Below, piece after piece: positions 17,388 through 26,538 of a stretch of DNA of 64,000 nt. Each line of letters begins with the position of its first letter. The stretch's first letter is position 1. The translations under genes and the position numbers were made by a program. Below the pieces are notes generated by a model. The model searched no databases and was not told where the DNA came from. It was given only the letters and a program-made list of their open reading frames with translations. The stretch spans positions 696,894 through 760,893 of the forward strand of contig NZ_JAEPPI010000003.1 of the NCBI RefSeq assembly GCF_017641085.1. The letters run 5' to 3'. The DNA comes from Gracilimonas sp. GTDB taxonomy: Bacteria; Bacteroidota; Rhodothermia; Balneolales; Balneolaceae.

Positions 17388-17508
17388 ATAAAGAGTTTGT
17401 TTTTCAGATTTTTGCTGAAGATATGAATTTTGAGAAAAAGCCTTTGAAAAAGAAGAAATATTGTTGAAAAATCCCGTTCTTTGCAGTGCATTTAATCAAA
17501 AATCACTC

Positions 17509-18594
17509 ATGAAATATACTATTCCCTTTATTGTTTTTACGTTGATTTCTGTAACAGCTTTTTCGCAGTCACTTCGTATATCCGAATCATCTTCCACTCG
17601 CAGTAACAGTGCCGGCGAATTTACGGTAGCCGGACATCAAATCAGCATGAGCAAAACCTCTCTTGGTTTCACATCAGGAGCTGCTTCTTCTGACCTGAAT
17701 TCCCTTACGGCTTTATCCGGAGCGTTAGGTATTTCCGGGGTTACCGTTTATGAAGGTGGTGGTAAGGAATTGTATAATTCATCCGCTTATCAGCTTCAGC
17801 CAGGTGACAATTCAGCAAAAGTTTATGTAAAGCCGAATGGCGGATTTATTGTGCGAGAGAATATTGCCAATTTTCTGTTTTTTGATGAATCGGGAAGCAT
17901 TGAACAATCGATTTCCAATAGCTCTCAAAGTACAGAAGGTGAGTCGGTTTCAGAACTGGCTGCCGACCCTGCTTTTAAAACCGTGGTTTTGTATAACCCC
18001 AAGATAGTTCGTGATCAGATCGAAGGATCCCGTGCACGTATTGTTAAGCCGAACTGGACGACCACTGATATTTTCTACAGCGGAGATCGCGCCATCCGGT
18101 TCATTAAAGTTTCTGAGAACGGTCAGCTGATTGCAGTTGTGTCTTATAAAGATGGTGAAGACGATAAAGTTGATGTGATGGATCGTTTTGGAAATGAACT
18201 GGAGACTTTTTCCTTTAATCAGAGTGTTGCCGATCTGAGGTTTTCCGAAGATGGAGAATTTGTAACGATCAGATCTAATAGCAGGGTGGGAGTCTATTCT
18301 GTGATTGACGGAGAAAGAGAAGGAAGCACGAGCTTCCGTTCTATGCTGCATTTCGCGGAGTATGTACCGCAAGATAACACGATCATTGCCTTAACCGCTG
18401 ATATAGCCGGTTCGGTGTTATCGGGAGTAGAATTTCATGCAATCAATGTAGAAGCAAGGGCAATCGAACGTCAAGACTACAGCGGGCAGTTAGGTATCTC
18501 TGATTTGCTTTCTGTGAGCTTAGATCGCACTGGTTCGAACAGCTATTCTTTAACCGGATTGAGCAAAGCGCTTAACCTGAGCGTAAGTTTTTAA
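17509..18594 (+). CDS. exported protein with possible beta-propeller repeats
   Basis: 361 residues from ATG 17509 (MKYTIPFIVFTLISVTAFSQ, a clear signal peptide); the frame is open upstream from a TTG at 17461, but the signal peptide fixes the start. The mature protein is Ser/Asn-rich, with recurring segments such as RFIKVSENGQLIAVVS and DLRFSEDGEFVTIRS that look like WD/propeller blades. No enzyme motif is visible. Function unknown; periplasmic or surface location inferred. Confidence 0.75.
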   Translation: MKYTIPFIVFTLISVTAFSQSLRISESSSTRSNSAGEFTVAGHQISMSKTSLGFTSGAASSDLNSLTALSGALGISGVTVYEGGGKELYNSSAYQLQPGDNSAKVYVKPNGGFIVRENIANFLFFDESGSIEQSISNSSQSTEGESVSELAADPAFKTVVLYNPKIVRDQIEGSRARIVKPNWTTTDIFYSGDRAIRFIKVSENGQLIAVVSYKDGEDDKVDVMDRFGNELETFSFNQSVADLRFSEDGEFVTIRSNSRVGVYSVIDGEREGSTSFRSMLHFAEYVPQDNTIIALTADIAGSVLSGVEFHAINVEARAIERQDYSGQLGISDLLSVSLDRTGSNSYSLTGLSKALNLSVSF

Positions 18595-18616
18595 TCTAAT
18601 CTCATACTTCTGAACT

Positions 18617-18645
18617 GTCATCGCGGGCTCAGACCCGCGATCTCC
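18617..18645. repeat. REP-like palindrome (GTCATCGCG...GCGATCTCC)
   Basis: An 8-bp perfect stem ATCGCGGG/CCCGCGAT around CTCAGA, flanked by GTC and CTCC. The same ends, GTCATCGCG and GCGATCTCC, bound a longer element on the minus strand at 26396-26461. Confidence 0.65.
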
Positions 18646-18710
18646 TTAATCCGGGCTTGTGAGGTTTGGTATCAAGTAAGCAAGCATTAATTCCGGAAAG
18701 TGTACTCAAT

Positions 18711-18744
18711 AAAAAAGCCGGTACATATATTATGCACCGGCTTT
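18711..18744 (-). terminator. intrinsic terminator of clpC
   Basis: Stem AAAGCCGGT(A)CAT at 18714-18726 pairs with ATG(C)ACCGGCTTT at 18732-18744 with one mismatch. Read on the minus strand it is followed by a T run (18711-18716), just after the clpC stop. Confidence 0.85.
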
Positions 18745-18768
18745 AGTTTCTTTAAGAAGAATCTCAGC

Positions 18769-21354
18769 TTAAGCTTCTTTCGGCTTTTCTGATGTATCCT
18801 CTTCTTCCTTAGCTTCTTCGCCGTTCTCGCTTTTGGAGGCAGAAGGTTCCGCTTCTTTCCAGTCGAACTCGAGTCCGTCACGAGAGTTGTTCATCTTAAT
18901 CTTGATGAGAGAACCTTCATTATGTTCGTTCTCGAGCAACTCTTCGGCTAAAGGATCTTCGATATACTTCTGGATAGCACGCTTCAGAGGTCGTGCTCCG
19001 TATTTCTGATCGAAGCCTTTATCGGTAATGAATTCCTTGGCAGCTTTGGTCACTTCAATTTCATAACCCAGCTCCTTGATGCGCTTGAAGAGATCTTCGT
19101 TCATCAGGTCGATGATTTGGAAGATATCGTCTTTCTCGAGCGGACGGAATGTAATCACGTCATCGATACGATTCAGGAATTCAGGATTGAATACCTTTTT
19201 AAGAGCATCCTGGATGGTTGATTTCATCTTAGCGTAATCGAAAGCAGAGTCATCAGTATCAAAACCGATGCCTTTACCCATATTCCGGATATCACGTGCT
19301 CCGATGTTAGAAGTCATAATGATAATCGTATTACGGAAGTCAACGCGACGGCCGAGGCTGTCGGTCAGGATTCCATCATCCAGCACCTGTAGTAAGATGT
19401 TGAATACATCCGGGTGTGCTTTTTCAATTTCATCCAGAAGAATCACGCTATATGGCTTACGGCGTACTTTTTCAGTGAGCACTCCGCCTTCTTCATATCC
19501 AACGTAGCCGGGAGGAGCTCCTACCAGTCGGGATACGGAAAACTTCTCCATATACTCACTCATGTCAATGCGAATGAGTGTGTCTTCTTTATCAAATAAA
19601 TACTTGGAAAGAACCTTGGCCATTTCTGTTTTACCAACACCGGTTGGCCCAAGAAATATAAACGAACCGATCGGGCGGGTTGGGTCTTTCAGTCCGGCGC
19701 GGGTACGCTGGATAGCTTTGGTCAATTTCACAATTGCTTCGTCCTGTCCAATCACCTGGCCGCTCAGCTCTTTCTTCATCTTGAGCAGTTTCTGGCCTTC
19801 TTTCTGGGTGATTTTGTTGACAGGAACGCCACTCATCATGGCAATTACGGAAGCAACGTCTTCTTCATTAACATCATAAACAATGTTTTCAGACTCTTTT
19901 TCCCACTGACGTTGAGCAACTTCAAGCTCTTCAATCAGTCGTTTTTCTTTATCACGGAGACGGGCAGCTTCTTCAAAGCGCTGCTTTTTCACCATCGAGT
20001 TTTTCTCTTCGCTGGTGGTCTCAATTTCCTCTTCCAGATCAATGATGTTCTGCGGAACCGTGATATTGGATAAGTGAACACGGGCTCCTGCTTCATCTAA
20101 AGCATCAATGGCTTTGTCGGGGAGGAAGTGATCGGTTACATAACGATCGGTGAGTTTAACACAGGCATCAATCGCATCATCCGTGAAGCGGACGCTGTGG
20201 TGTTTCTCGTACTTGGGTTTAATCTGATTTAAAATCTCGGTGGTTTCTTCCGGTGTAGTCGGGTCAACCATTATTTTCTGGAAACGTCGTTCTAGGGCAC
20301 CATCTTTTTCAATAAACTGACGGTACTCATTCAATGTAGTTGCGCCAATGGCCTGAACATCACCACGCGCAAGAGCTGGTTTAAGCATATTGGATGCATC
20401 CAGCGATCCGCTTGCTCCACCGGCCCCAACAATAGTGTGAAGTTCATCAATAAACAGGATAACATCGTCTGTTTTCTCAAGCTCGGTCATTACCGCTTTC
20501 ATGCGCTCTTCAAACTGACCCCGGTATTTTGTGCCGGCTACCAATGCAGCCAGATCCAGAGCAATAACGCGCTTATCATAAAGGACGCGAGACACTTTGC
20601 GTTCTATGATGCGAGTTGCCAGTCCTTCAGCGATGGCGGTTTTACCTACGCCCGGTTCACCAATAAGCACCGGATTGTTCTTTTTACGGCGGCTCAGTAC
20701 CTGGGCCACACGTTCAATTTCTTTTTCCCGGCCGATGATAGGGTCGAGGCGACCTTCTTCAGCCATCTCGGTAAGGTCACGGCCAAAGTTGTCGAGTACT
20801 GGTGTTTTTGATTTTTCCATTTTCTTTTCCCTTGAGCTCCCTGATCCGGAACCGGATCCTTTGGATGTAGAAGCACTCGCAGTCATAGACGAGGAATCGC
20901 TATGGTCATCACGAGATTTTCCGGATATGATAAGATCCAGTTCTTCGCGAACTGCATCGTAAGAAATGCTGAACTGTTGCAGTATTTGTGCAGCGATATT
21001 TTCATCATCTCTCAGGAGAGATAACAGAAGATGTTCGGTGCCGATGGTGTCACTTTTGTAAAGCTTAGCCTCCAGATAGGTGATCCGTAGTACTTTTTCG
21101 GCTTGTTTGGTGAGCGGAATGTTTCCAACCTGTACAGATCCACCGGTTCCTCGAACGGTGTCTTCAATGGTCTTTTTAAGTTTAAAAAGATCACAATCCA
21201 GATTTTTAAGAATCCGGACTGCCACTCCATCACCTAATCGAACGATACCTAATATTAAATGCTCCGTTCCGATATAATCATGTCCTAACCGTAAAGCTTC
21301 TTCACGGCTAAACTGAATTACATCTCGAACTTTGCTTGAAAAATTTCCCTCCAT
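18769..21354 (-). CDS. clpC: ClpC, AAA+ unfoldase of the Clp protease
   Basis: 861 residues. Two Clp N repeats (about 3-145), a Ser/Gly-rich linker, AAA-1 with Walker A GEPGVGKT at 232-239 and DEX box LFIDELHTI, a UVR-type middle segment ([15 protein letters not shown]), AAA-2 with GPTGVGKT and [14 protein letters not shown], then the C-terminal D2 small domain and an acidic tail. The UVR motif separates ClpC from ClpA and ClpB. It unfolds proteins and feeds them to ClpP. Single gene with its own terminator; gpmI lies 140 bp upstream in the same direction. Confidence 0.96.
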   Translation of the reverse strand: MEGNFSSKVRDVIQFSREEALRLGHDYIGTEHLILGIVRLGDGVAVRILKNLDCDLFKLKKTIEDTVRGTGGSVQVGNIPLTKQAEKVLRITYLEAKLYKSDTIGTEHLLLSLLRDDENIAAQILQQFSISYDAVREELDLIISGKSRDDHSDSSSMTASASTSKGSGSGSGSSREKKMEKSKTPVLDNFGRDLTEMAEEGRLDPIIGREKEIERVAQVLSRRKKNNPVLIGEPGVGKTAIAEGLATRIIERKVSRVLYDKRVIALDLAALVAGTKYRGQFEERMKAVMTELEKTDDVILFIDELHTIVGAGGASGSLDASNMLKPALARGDVQAIGATTLNEYRQFIEKDGALERRFQKIMVDPTTPEETTEILNQIKPKYEKHHSVRFTDDAIDACVKLTDRYVTDHFLPDKAIDALDEAGARVHLSNITVPQNIIDLEEEIETTSEEKNSMVKKQRFEEAARLRDKEKRLIEELEVAQRQWEKESENIVYDVNEEDVASVIAMMSGVPVNKITQKEGQKLLKMKKELSGQVIGQDEAIVKLTKAIQRTRAGLKDPTRPIGSFIFLGPTGVGKTEMAKVLSKYLFDKEDTLIRIDMSEYMEKFSVSRLVGAPPGYVGYEEGGVLTEKVRRKPYSVILLDEIEKAHPDVFNILLQVLDDGILTDSLGRRVDFRNTIIIMTSNIGARDIRNMGKGIGFDTDDSAFDYAKMKSTIQDALKKVFNPEFLNRIDDVITFRPLEKDDIFQIIDLMNEDLFKRIKELGYEIEVTKAAKEFITDKGFDQKYGARPLKRAIQKYIEDPLAEELLENEHNEGSLIKIKMNNSRDGLEFDWKEAEPSASKSENGEEAKEEEDTSEKPKEA

Positions 21355-21494
21355 CTGACGAGTTCCTTAAATAATTGCTAAATAAATCTGTGAATATTCA
21401 GATAAAAAAACGTGTGAAACACTGCTTTAGTTCATTACTACTCGAAGGTAGTAGCGCGGAAAAGTAAATGCAAACTAAATGCTAATCGCTGAAA

Positions 21495-23015
21495 TTAAAA
21501 TAACGATTTGCCGGTCATTTCTTTTGGTTGCTCAATCCCCATAAGCTTTAGGAGCGTAGGGGATACGTCCGCCAGTATGCCATCGCTTAAGCTGATTTCT
21601 TCCGGATAATTAACAACAATAGCCGGTACCAAAGCGGTAGTATGCGCTGTATGCGGACTTCCATCTTCCTTAATCATGCAGTCGGCATTGCCATGATCTG
21701 CAATTATGAGCGTGCGATAACCGTGTTTGTTTGCGGTTTCGATCACGCGCTCCAGTTGTTTATCGACCGTTTCCACAGCTTCTATAGCGGCTTCCATCAC
21801 ACCGGTATGGCCAACCATATCGGGATTGGCAAAATTGAGCACAACAAAGTGATGTTTTTCAGTTGATAGCTGTTTGCACAATGTGTCCGCAACCTGCTCA
21901 GCGCTCATTTCGGGTTGAAGGTCGTAGGTAGCTACCTTCGGGCTTGGAATCACGATTCGTTCTTCTCCCTTGTTCGGAGTTTCCACTCCGCCGTTAAAGA
22001 AATAGGTCACGTGCGGATATTTTTCCGTCTCTGCAATTCGAAACTGCCTCAGTCCCTGATTACTGATCCATTCACCCATGGTATTTGAGAGTTCCTGTGG
22101 GGGATAGGCTACACGTGCAAACTCAAAAGTTTCATCATAGGAAGTAAAGGTGGTGTAATGAAGATCCAGATCTTCCACCTCAAATTCACTGAACCCGTCT
22201 TCATTTAAAGCTCGGGAAATCTGACGGGCCCGATCACCGCGAATGTTATAGAAAATCACCACATCACCTTTCTGTATGCGTGATTCGGGGCTGTCGTCCA
22301 GCAAAATCGGTTTTATAAATTCATCGGTTACCTTTGCCTCGTATGAAGCTTTAAAACCTTTGGAGGCCGACTCAAATTTCTCTCCTTCTCCATGCACAAG
22401 CAGGTCGTAAGCCAGCTTGATGCGCTCCCAGCGGTTATCCCGGTCCATAGCGTAATACCTTCCTACAATGGAAGAAAGCTGCCCAACGCCAACTTCCTGT
22501 GCTTTGGCCTCAAACTCTTTTGCGTATTCAATTCCACCGTTAGGGGAGGTATCCCGTCCATCGGTGAAAGCATGCACGTTTACATTTTCGATGCCATGCT
22601 TTTTGCAGAGCTCAAGCAATGCAAACAGGTGTTCGTTGTGGCTGTGAACGCCTCCGTCAGAAAAAAGACCCATAATGTGAATCTTGTTCCGGGATTTGGC
22701 TTTTTCTACAGCTGCCAGCAGTTTTTCGTTCTCAAAAAACGAGCCGTCTTGAATGGCTTTATTGATTCGGGAAAGTTCCTGCCATACAATTCTGCCGGCA
22801 CCTATATTAAGGTGTCCGACTTCAGAATTTCCGAATTGACCGTCTGGGAGACCTACATTTTCTCCACTGGCAGAAAGTTTGGCATGCGGATAATTTTGGA
22901 AAAGGGAGTCGATGAAAGGCGTGTCAGCTTTATCCACCGCGCTGACCTCTGGGTTTTCAGCCAACCCGAATCCATCTAAAATGACGAGCAGAGCTTTCGA
23001 TTCGGCGTTGGCCAT
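21495..23015 (-). CDS. gpmI: 2,3-bisphosphoglycerate-independent phosphoglycerate mutase
   Basis: 506 residues, the normal length for the iPGM family. The first metal site is LLVILDGFG; the phosphorylated serine is Ser64 in GNSEVGH. Further metal ligands are in FSDGGVHSH, FTDGRDTSP, PDMVGHTG, IIADHGNAD and SPHTAHT. It interconverts 3- and 2-phosphoglycerate in glycolysis and gluconeogenesis and needs manganese. It starts 12 bp after rpsT, so the two probably share the rpsT promoter. Confidence 0.97.
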   Translation of the reverse strand: MANAESKALLVILDGFGLAENPEVSAVDKADTPFIDSLFQNYPHAKLSASGENVGLPDGQFGNSEVGHLNIGAGRIVWQELSRINKAIQDGSFFENEKLLAAVEKAKSRNKIHIMGLFSDGGVHSHNEHLFALLELCKKHGIENVNVHAFTDGRDTSPNGGIEYAKEFEAKAQEVGVGQLSSIVGRYYAMDRDNRWERIKLAYDLLVHGEGEKFESASKGFKASYEAKVTDEFIKPILLDDSPESRIQKGDVVIFYNIRGDRARQISRALNEDGFSEFEVEDLDLHYTTFTSYDETFEFARVAYPPQELSNTMGEWISNQGLRQFRIAETEKYPHVTYFFNGGVETPNKGEERIVIPSPKVATYDLQPEMSAEQVADTLCKQLSTEKHHFVVLNFANPDMVGHTGVMEAAIEAVETVDKQLERVIETANKHGYRTLIIADHGNADCMIKEDGSPHTAHTTALVPAIVVNYPEEISLSDGILADVSPTLLKLMGIEQPKEMTGKSLF

Positions 23016-23027
23016 CCAGCTTTATCT

Positions 23028-23279
23028 TTATAGGTTGTTAACGTATTTAGTTAACTGAGCTTTTTTGCGCGCTGCATTATTTTTATGAATAATACCTTTA
23101 ACGCTCATACGGTCGAGGTACGATACAGCTTCTTTTAAAGCTTCTTCGGCTTTGGCTTTATCTTCAATTTCGTACACGTTCTTAACCAAAGATCTCATTT
23201 TAGACTTTCGGCTTCGGTTATGATCTCTGTGTTTTTCAGCCTGTCGTACTCTTTTTTTGGCTTGTTCAGTTATTGGCAT
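23028..23279 (-). CDS. rpsT: 30S ribosomal protein S20
   Basis: 83 residues, very basic and helical, with the S20 pattern MPITEQAKKRVRQAEKHRDH at the start and AAVSYLDRMSVKGIIHKNNA-like C-terminus ending in KKAQLTKYV. It binds the 5' domain of 16S rRNA during early 30S assembly. It has a strong promoter at 23329-23359 and a hairpin near the predicted transcript 5' end. gpmI follows directly. Confidence 0.96.
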   Translation of the reverse strand: MPITEQAKKRVRQAEKHRDHNRSRKSKMRSLVKNVYEIEDKAKAEEALKEAVSYLDRMSVKGIIHKNNAARKKAQLTKYVNNL

Positions 23280-23308
23280 TGCTAATATGCTTTTGAAATT
23301 ATCTTTTC

Positions 23309-23324
23309 CTCGGATTTTTCCGAG
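23309..23324 (-). promoter_or_regulatory. 5'-terminal hairpin in the rpsT leader
   Basis: CTCGG-AAAAAT-CCGAG (minus strand) lies right where the predicted rpsT transcript begins, so the mRNA would start with a 5-bp stem. It could stabilise the mRNA or serve feedback control; either role is inference. Confidence 0.4.
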
Positions 23325-23328
23325 AAAC

Positions 23329-23359
23329 CAAAATTAAGAGTTATGAAAATATTAAACAA
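23329..23359 (-). promoter_or_regulatory. rpsT promoter (TTG-N20-TAATTTTG)
   Basis: Minus strand: TTG at 23357-23359, 20-nt spacer, TAATTTTG at 23329-23336. Full match to TAnnTTTG with ideal spacing, about 50 bp upstream of rpsT. Back-to-back with the cmk promoter. Confidence 0.8.
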
Positions 23360-23366
23360 GAAATGA

Positions 23367-23397
23367 TTGAATAATTAACAGGATAAGTTTAATTTAG
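23367..23397 (+). promoter_or_regulatory. candidate cmk promoter (TTG-N20-TAATTTAG)
   Basis: TTG at 23367-23369, 20-nt spacer, TAATTTAG at 23390-23397 (one mismatch to TAnnTTTG). It lies only 10 bp from the cmk ATG, which implies a very short leader. Confidence 0.55.
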
Positions 23398-23407
23398 CTG
23401 ATCTGTT

Positions 23408-24076
23408 ATGATAGTGGTAATTGATGGACCCGCAGGATCGGGCAAAAGTTCAACAGCAAAGGCCGTAGCGGCCAACCTTCAGATTCAATTTCTTGACTCC
23501 GGAGCGTTGTATCGCGTTGCTACCTTGTTATACCTGGACGTTAATAAAGATTTACCACAGTTCTTTGACACACTGAGAGAAAGTGATATTAGCTTTCACT
23601 TCAAGAATGAAAAGTTTCATGCGTATTTAAATGGTCGTGATGTTAGCGATCAGATAAGGAGTATGGAAGTTTCTGAGCATGTAAGTGAGGTGGCTTCTAA
23701 CCCTGATGTGCGCGCGCACTTAAATGATTTGATGCGCGAAGTTGTTAAGACCGATATATACATCGCCGATGGAAGGGACTTAGGAACCGCTGTTTTCCCT
23801 GACGCAGCCTTGAAATTTTTTATGGTTGCCGATTTGGATACACGAGCACAGCGAAGATATCAGGAAGTGAAAGCTCAGGGCAAAGATGTGACGCTTGAAG
23901 AAGTGAAGCAAAATATTGCCGGGCGGGATGAGAAAGACTCTAACCGGGATTCTGATCCGCTCAAAAAAGCCGATGATGCCATTTTGGTGGATACATCCGA
24001 AATGACTTTTGAGGAGCAAGTCGCTTTCATCAGTGAAAAAATAGAACGATTGATATCAACGCAGAAAAACAATTAA
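23408..24076 (+). CDS. cmk: cytidylate kinase
   Basis: 222 residues. The P-loop IDGPAGSGKSS starts at residue 5; LDSGALYRVAT and DGRDLGTAVFPDA are the CMP-binding motifs; RAQRRYQE and RDEKDSNRDSDPL form the lid. It phosphorylates CMP and dCMP to the diphosphates. cmk next to rpsA is one of the most conserved pairs in bacteria, and here rpsA starts 58 bp downstream. Confidence 0.96.
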   Translation: MIVVIDGPAGSGKSSTAKAVAANLQIQFLDSGALYRVATLLYLDVNKDLPQFFDTLRESDISFHFKNEKFHAYLNGRDVSDQIRSMEVSEHVSEVASNPDVRAHLNDLMREVVKTDIYIADGRDLGTAVFPDAALKFFMVADLDTRAQRRYQEVKAQGKDVTLEEVKQNIAGRDEKDSNRDSDPLKKADDAILVDTSEMTFEEQVAFISEKIERLISTQKNN

Positions 24077-24134
24077 CCATAAACTTATCCCACAATTGAA
24101 AGTCAATTGTGAGGTAAACCAATAACCAAACATA

Positions 24135-26138
24135 ATGACTGACGAAGTAAAACAAGAACAAGCAGAACAAGAAACAGCTGAAAACACGGCTGAGGAAACA
24201 GCAGTAGCTGAAGCGGAAGAGCAAGTACAAGAAGAAACTACAGCCGAAGAGCAAGCCGCTGAAGAGAGAAAAGAAACAATGACTCATGTGTACTCCGGAG
24301 ACGTGGAAGGAGAGGTGTACAATCTTGAAGACCTCCAGCGTCCATCCGATGAATACTCCGATGATGAGTACAATGAGATGGTGGATATGTATGAAGACAC
24401 CCTCAATGAAATTGAAGAAAAAGAAATTGTACACGGCCGTGTTGTCTCAGTAGATGAGAAGTACGTTGTTGTAGATATCGGTTTCAAGTCTGAAGGTATC
24501 ATCCAGGTAAATGAGTTTTCTAACGAAGCTCTGGAAGCAATGGAGCCCGGCGATGAAGTGGAAGTATTCCTTGATCGCGTTGAGGACAAAGAAGGACAGT
24601 TAATTCTATCTCGCCGTAAAGCAGATATCCTGAAAGCATGGGAGAAAATTGAAGCTTCTCATGACGATGGTGATATTATTGAAGGATATATCAAGCGACG
24701 CATTAAAGGTGGTATGGTTGTAGATGTATTAGGCATCGACGCATTCCTGCCCGGTTCTCAAATCGACGTACGACCTGTACGTGACTTCGACGCCTATGTA
24801 GGCAAAACCATGGAGTTCCAGGTTGTTAAGCTAAATATGGCCGCTGAAAACGTGGTTGTATCTCACCGTGCACTTATTGAGTCTGATCTTGAAGAGCAGC
24901 GTGAAGAAATTCTCGAAACCATCGAAGCCGGTCAGGTTCTCGAAGGTGCTGTTAAAAACATTACTGACTTCGGTGTATTCATCGACCTTGGTGGTGTTGA
25001 CGGACTGCTTCACATTACGGACCTCTCTTGGGGACGTGTTGACGATCCGCACGAGATTGTTCAACTCGACCAGCGCATGAACGTTGCCGTTATCGACTTT
25101 GACGAGAAAAGTAAACGAGTATCTCTGGGTCTGAAGCAACTTCAACCACACCCATGGGACGCTATCAACGAGAAGTTTCCTGAAGGAAATAAAGTACAGG
25201 GTCGCGTTGTTTCTATCGCTGATTACGGTGCATTTATTGAGCTCGAGAAAGGTGTTGAAGGTCTGATCCACATTTCTGAAATGTCATGGACACAGCACAT
25301 TAAGCATCCGTCTCAGTTAGTTGAGAAAGATGACATCGTAGAATGTATTGTTCTGAACATCAACGAAGAAGAGAAGAAAATTTCTCTTGGTGTTAAGCAG
25401 CTTGAAGATGATCCATGGGCAGACATCCTTGATCGTTTCCCTGTTGGATCCAAGCACACCGGCGTTGTTCGCAACCTTACCAACTTTGGAGTATTCGTTG
25501 AGCTCGAGCCCGGTATTGACGGCTTGATTCACGTTTCTGACCTGAGCTGGACTGAGAAAGTGGACCATCCAAATGAAGTGGTTGACAAAGATCAGGAAAT
25601 TGAGGTTGTAATTCTTGGTGTTGACTTCGACAACCGTCGAATCACCCTTGGCCACAAGCAAGTGGAAGACAACCCATGGAAACAATATGCTGAAGAGTAC
25701 GCACCGGGTAACACCGTTGAAGGTGAAGTTGTTAAAACTACCGATAAAGGCGTATTTGTGAAGCTTCCATTAGGTGCTGAAGCATTCTTAAGCTATGCTA
25801 AATCAACAGAAGCCGAATACAAAGAAGGTGATAAAGTTGAAGACGCATTTGTTCTGAACTTCGATGAAGGAAACAAAAACATCGAATTGAGTCAGCTTGA
25901 TTCTGACAAGAACAAAGCCAAGAAAGCTAAGAAGAAAGTTGAAAGTGCTAACACTGAAACCGGCGCTCCAACGCTCGGTGAAATGTCAGGCCTTGCAGCT
26001 TTGAAGAAAGACATGGAAGAAAAAGAGAAAGCCGAAGCTCAGAAGAAAGCGGATGCTGCCAAAGCCAAGAAGAAAGAGGCTGAGGAAGAAGCAAAAGCTG
26101 AAGAAGCTGAGGACGAATCTTCTGACGAAGAAGAATAA
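24135..26138 (+). CDS. rpsA: 30S ribosomal protein S1
   Basis: 667 residues with six S1/OB repeats, beginning near IVHGRVVSVDEKYVVVDIGF, DIIEGYIKRRIKGGMVVDV, VLEGAVKNITDFGVFIDLGG, VQGRVVSIADYGAFIELEKG, HTGVVRNLTNFGVFVELEPG and VEGEVVKTTDKGVFVKLPLG. The N-terminal 90 residues are highly acidic and repetitive (Glu/Ala), and the C-terminal 80 residues are charged Lys/Glu/Ala, likely disordered. Both extensions make it longer than the E. coli protein (557). S1 brings mRNA to the 30S subunit. Ends at a strong terminator. Confidence 0.96.
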   Translation: MTDEVKQEQAEQETAENTAEETAVAEAEEQVQEETTAEEQAAEERKETMTHVYSGDVEGEVYNLEDLQRPSDEYSDDEYNEMVDMYEDTLNEIEEKEIVHGRVVSVDEKYVVVDIGFKSEGIIQVNEFSNEALEAMEPGDEVEVFLDRVEDKEGQLILSRRKADILKAWEKIEASHDDGDIIEGYIKRRIKGGMVVDVLGIDAFLPGSQIDVRPVRDFDAYVGKTMEFQVVKLNMAAENVVVSHRALIESDLEEQREEILETIEAGQVLEGAVKNITDFGVFIDLGGVDGLLHITDLSWGRVDDPHEIVQLDQRMNVAVIDFDEKSKRVSLGLKQLQPHPWDAINEKFPEGNKVQGRVVSIADYGAFIELEKGVEGLIHISEMSWTQHIKHPSQLVEKDDIVECIVLNINEEEKKISLGVKQLEDDPWADILDRFPVGSKHTGVVRNLTNFGVFVELEPGIDGLIHVSDLSWTEKVDHPNEVVDKDQEIEVVILGVDFDNRRITLGHKQVEDNPWKQYAEEYAPGNTVEGEVVKTTDKGVFVKLPLGAEAFLSYAKSTEAEYKEGDKVEDAFVLNFDEGNKNIELSQLDSDKNKAKKAKKKVESANTETGAPTLGEMSGLAALKKDMEEKEKAEAQKKADAAKAKKKEAEEEAKAEEAEDESSDEEE

Positions 26139-26165
26139 TTCTCGAATAGCTTTCTAAAGTTATTA

Positions 26166-26199
26166 AGCCTCGTTCATTAAATTGAGCGAGGCTTTTTTA
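26166..26199 (+). terminator. intrinsic terminator of rpsA
   Basis: Stem AGCCTCGTTCA (26166-26176) pairs with TGAGCGAGGCT (26183-26193; one G-U pair), 6-nt loop, then TTTTTT. Confidence 0.9.
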
Positions 26200-26261
26200 T
26201 TAAATCTTAGATTGAACTGGGTATAAATGATTTACAAACATGAACCAGAGGTTCTGGCAGG

Positions 26262-26286
26262 CGTTACGAACTGGAAGTTCGTAACG
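26262..26286. repeat. 11-bp-arm inverted repeat
   Basis: CGTTACGAACT (26262-26272), GGA loop, AGTTCGTAACG (26276-26286). Perfect hairpin with no T run in the 400-bp gap between rpsA and moxR; probably a REP-like element. Confidence 0.6.
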
Positions 26287-26395
26287 AGAGTTAAATCCAA
26301 AAGAACTGCGATTTGCCGATGGACCGAACGACCGGTTTTTGATTTGTCCGGGGAGTAGAAAGGGTTAGTTAATTAAATAAGAGTCATAAATAGAC

Positions 26396-26461
26396 CAGGG
26401 AGATCGCCACGTCGAAATACTGAGAGATTTAAGGTCAGGCAAGTGGGCTCCTCGCGATGAC
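26396..26461 (-). repeat. REP-like element with GTCATCGCG...GCGATCTCC ends
   Basis: Read on the minus strand it starts GTCATCGCGAGGAGC and ends GACGTGGCGATCTCC, the pattern of a well-known family of dispersed bacterial palindromic repeats. Its ends match the short palindrome at 18617-18645. Confidence 0.7.
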
Positions 26462-26470
26462 TCGATAACA

Positions 26471-26492
26471 AAAAAAAGCGCCAAACGGCGCC
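26471..26492 (-). terminator. intrinsic terminator of the second moxR
   Basis: Minus strand GGCGC-CGTTT-GGCGC-type stem (26478-26482 with 26487-26491) followed by a T run (26471-26477), about 45 bp after the stop codon. Confidence 0.75.
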
Positions 26493-26538
26493 TTAAAAAC
26501 TTCAATGTTCTAAATTCGATGTTCCTTGTTGGATGTTC

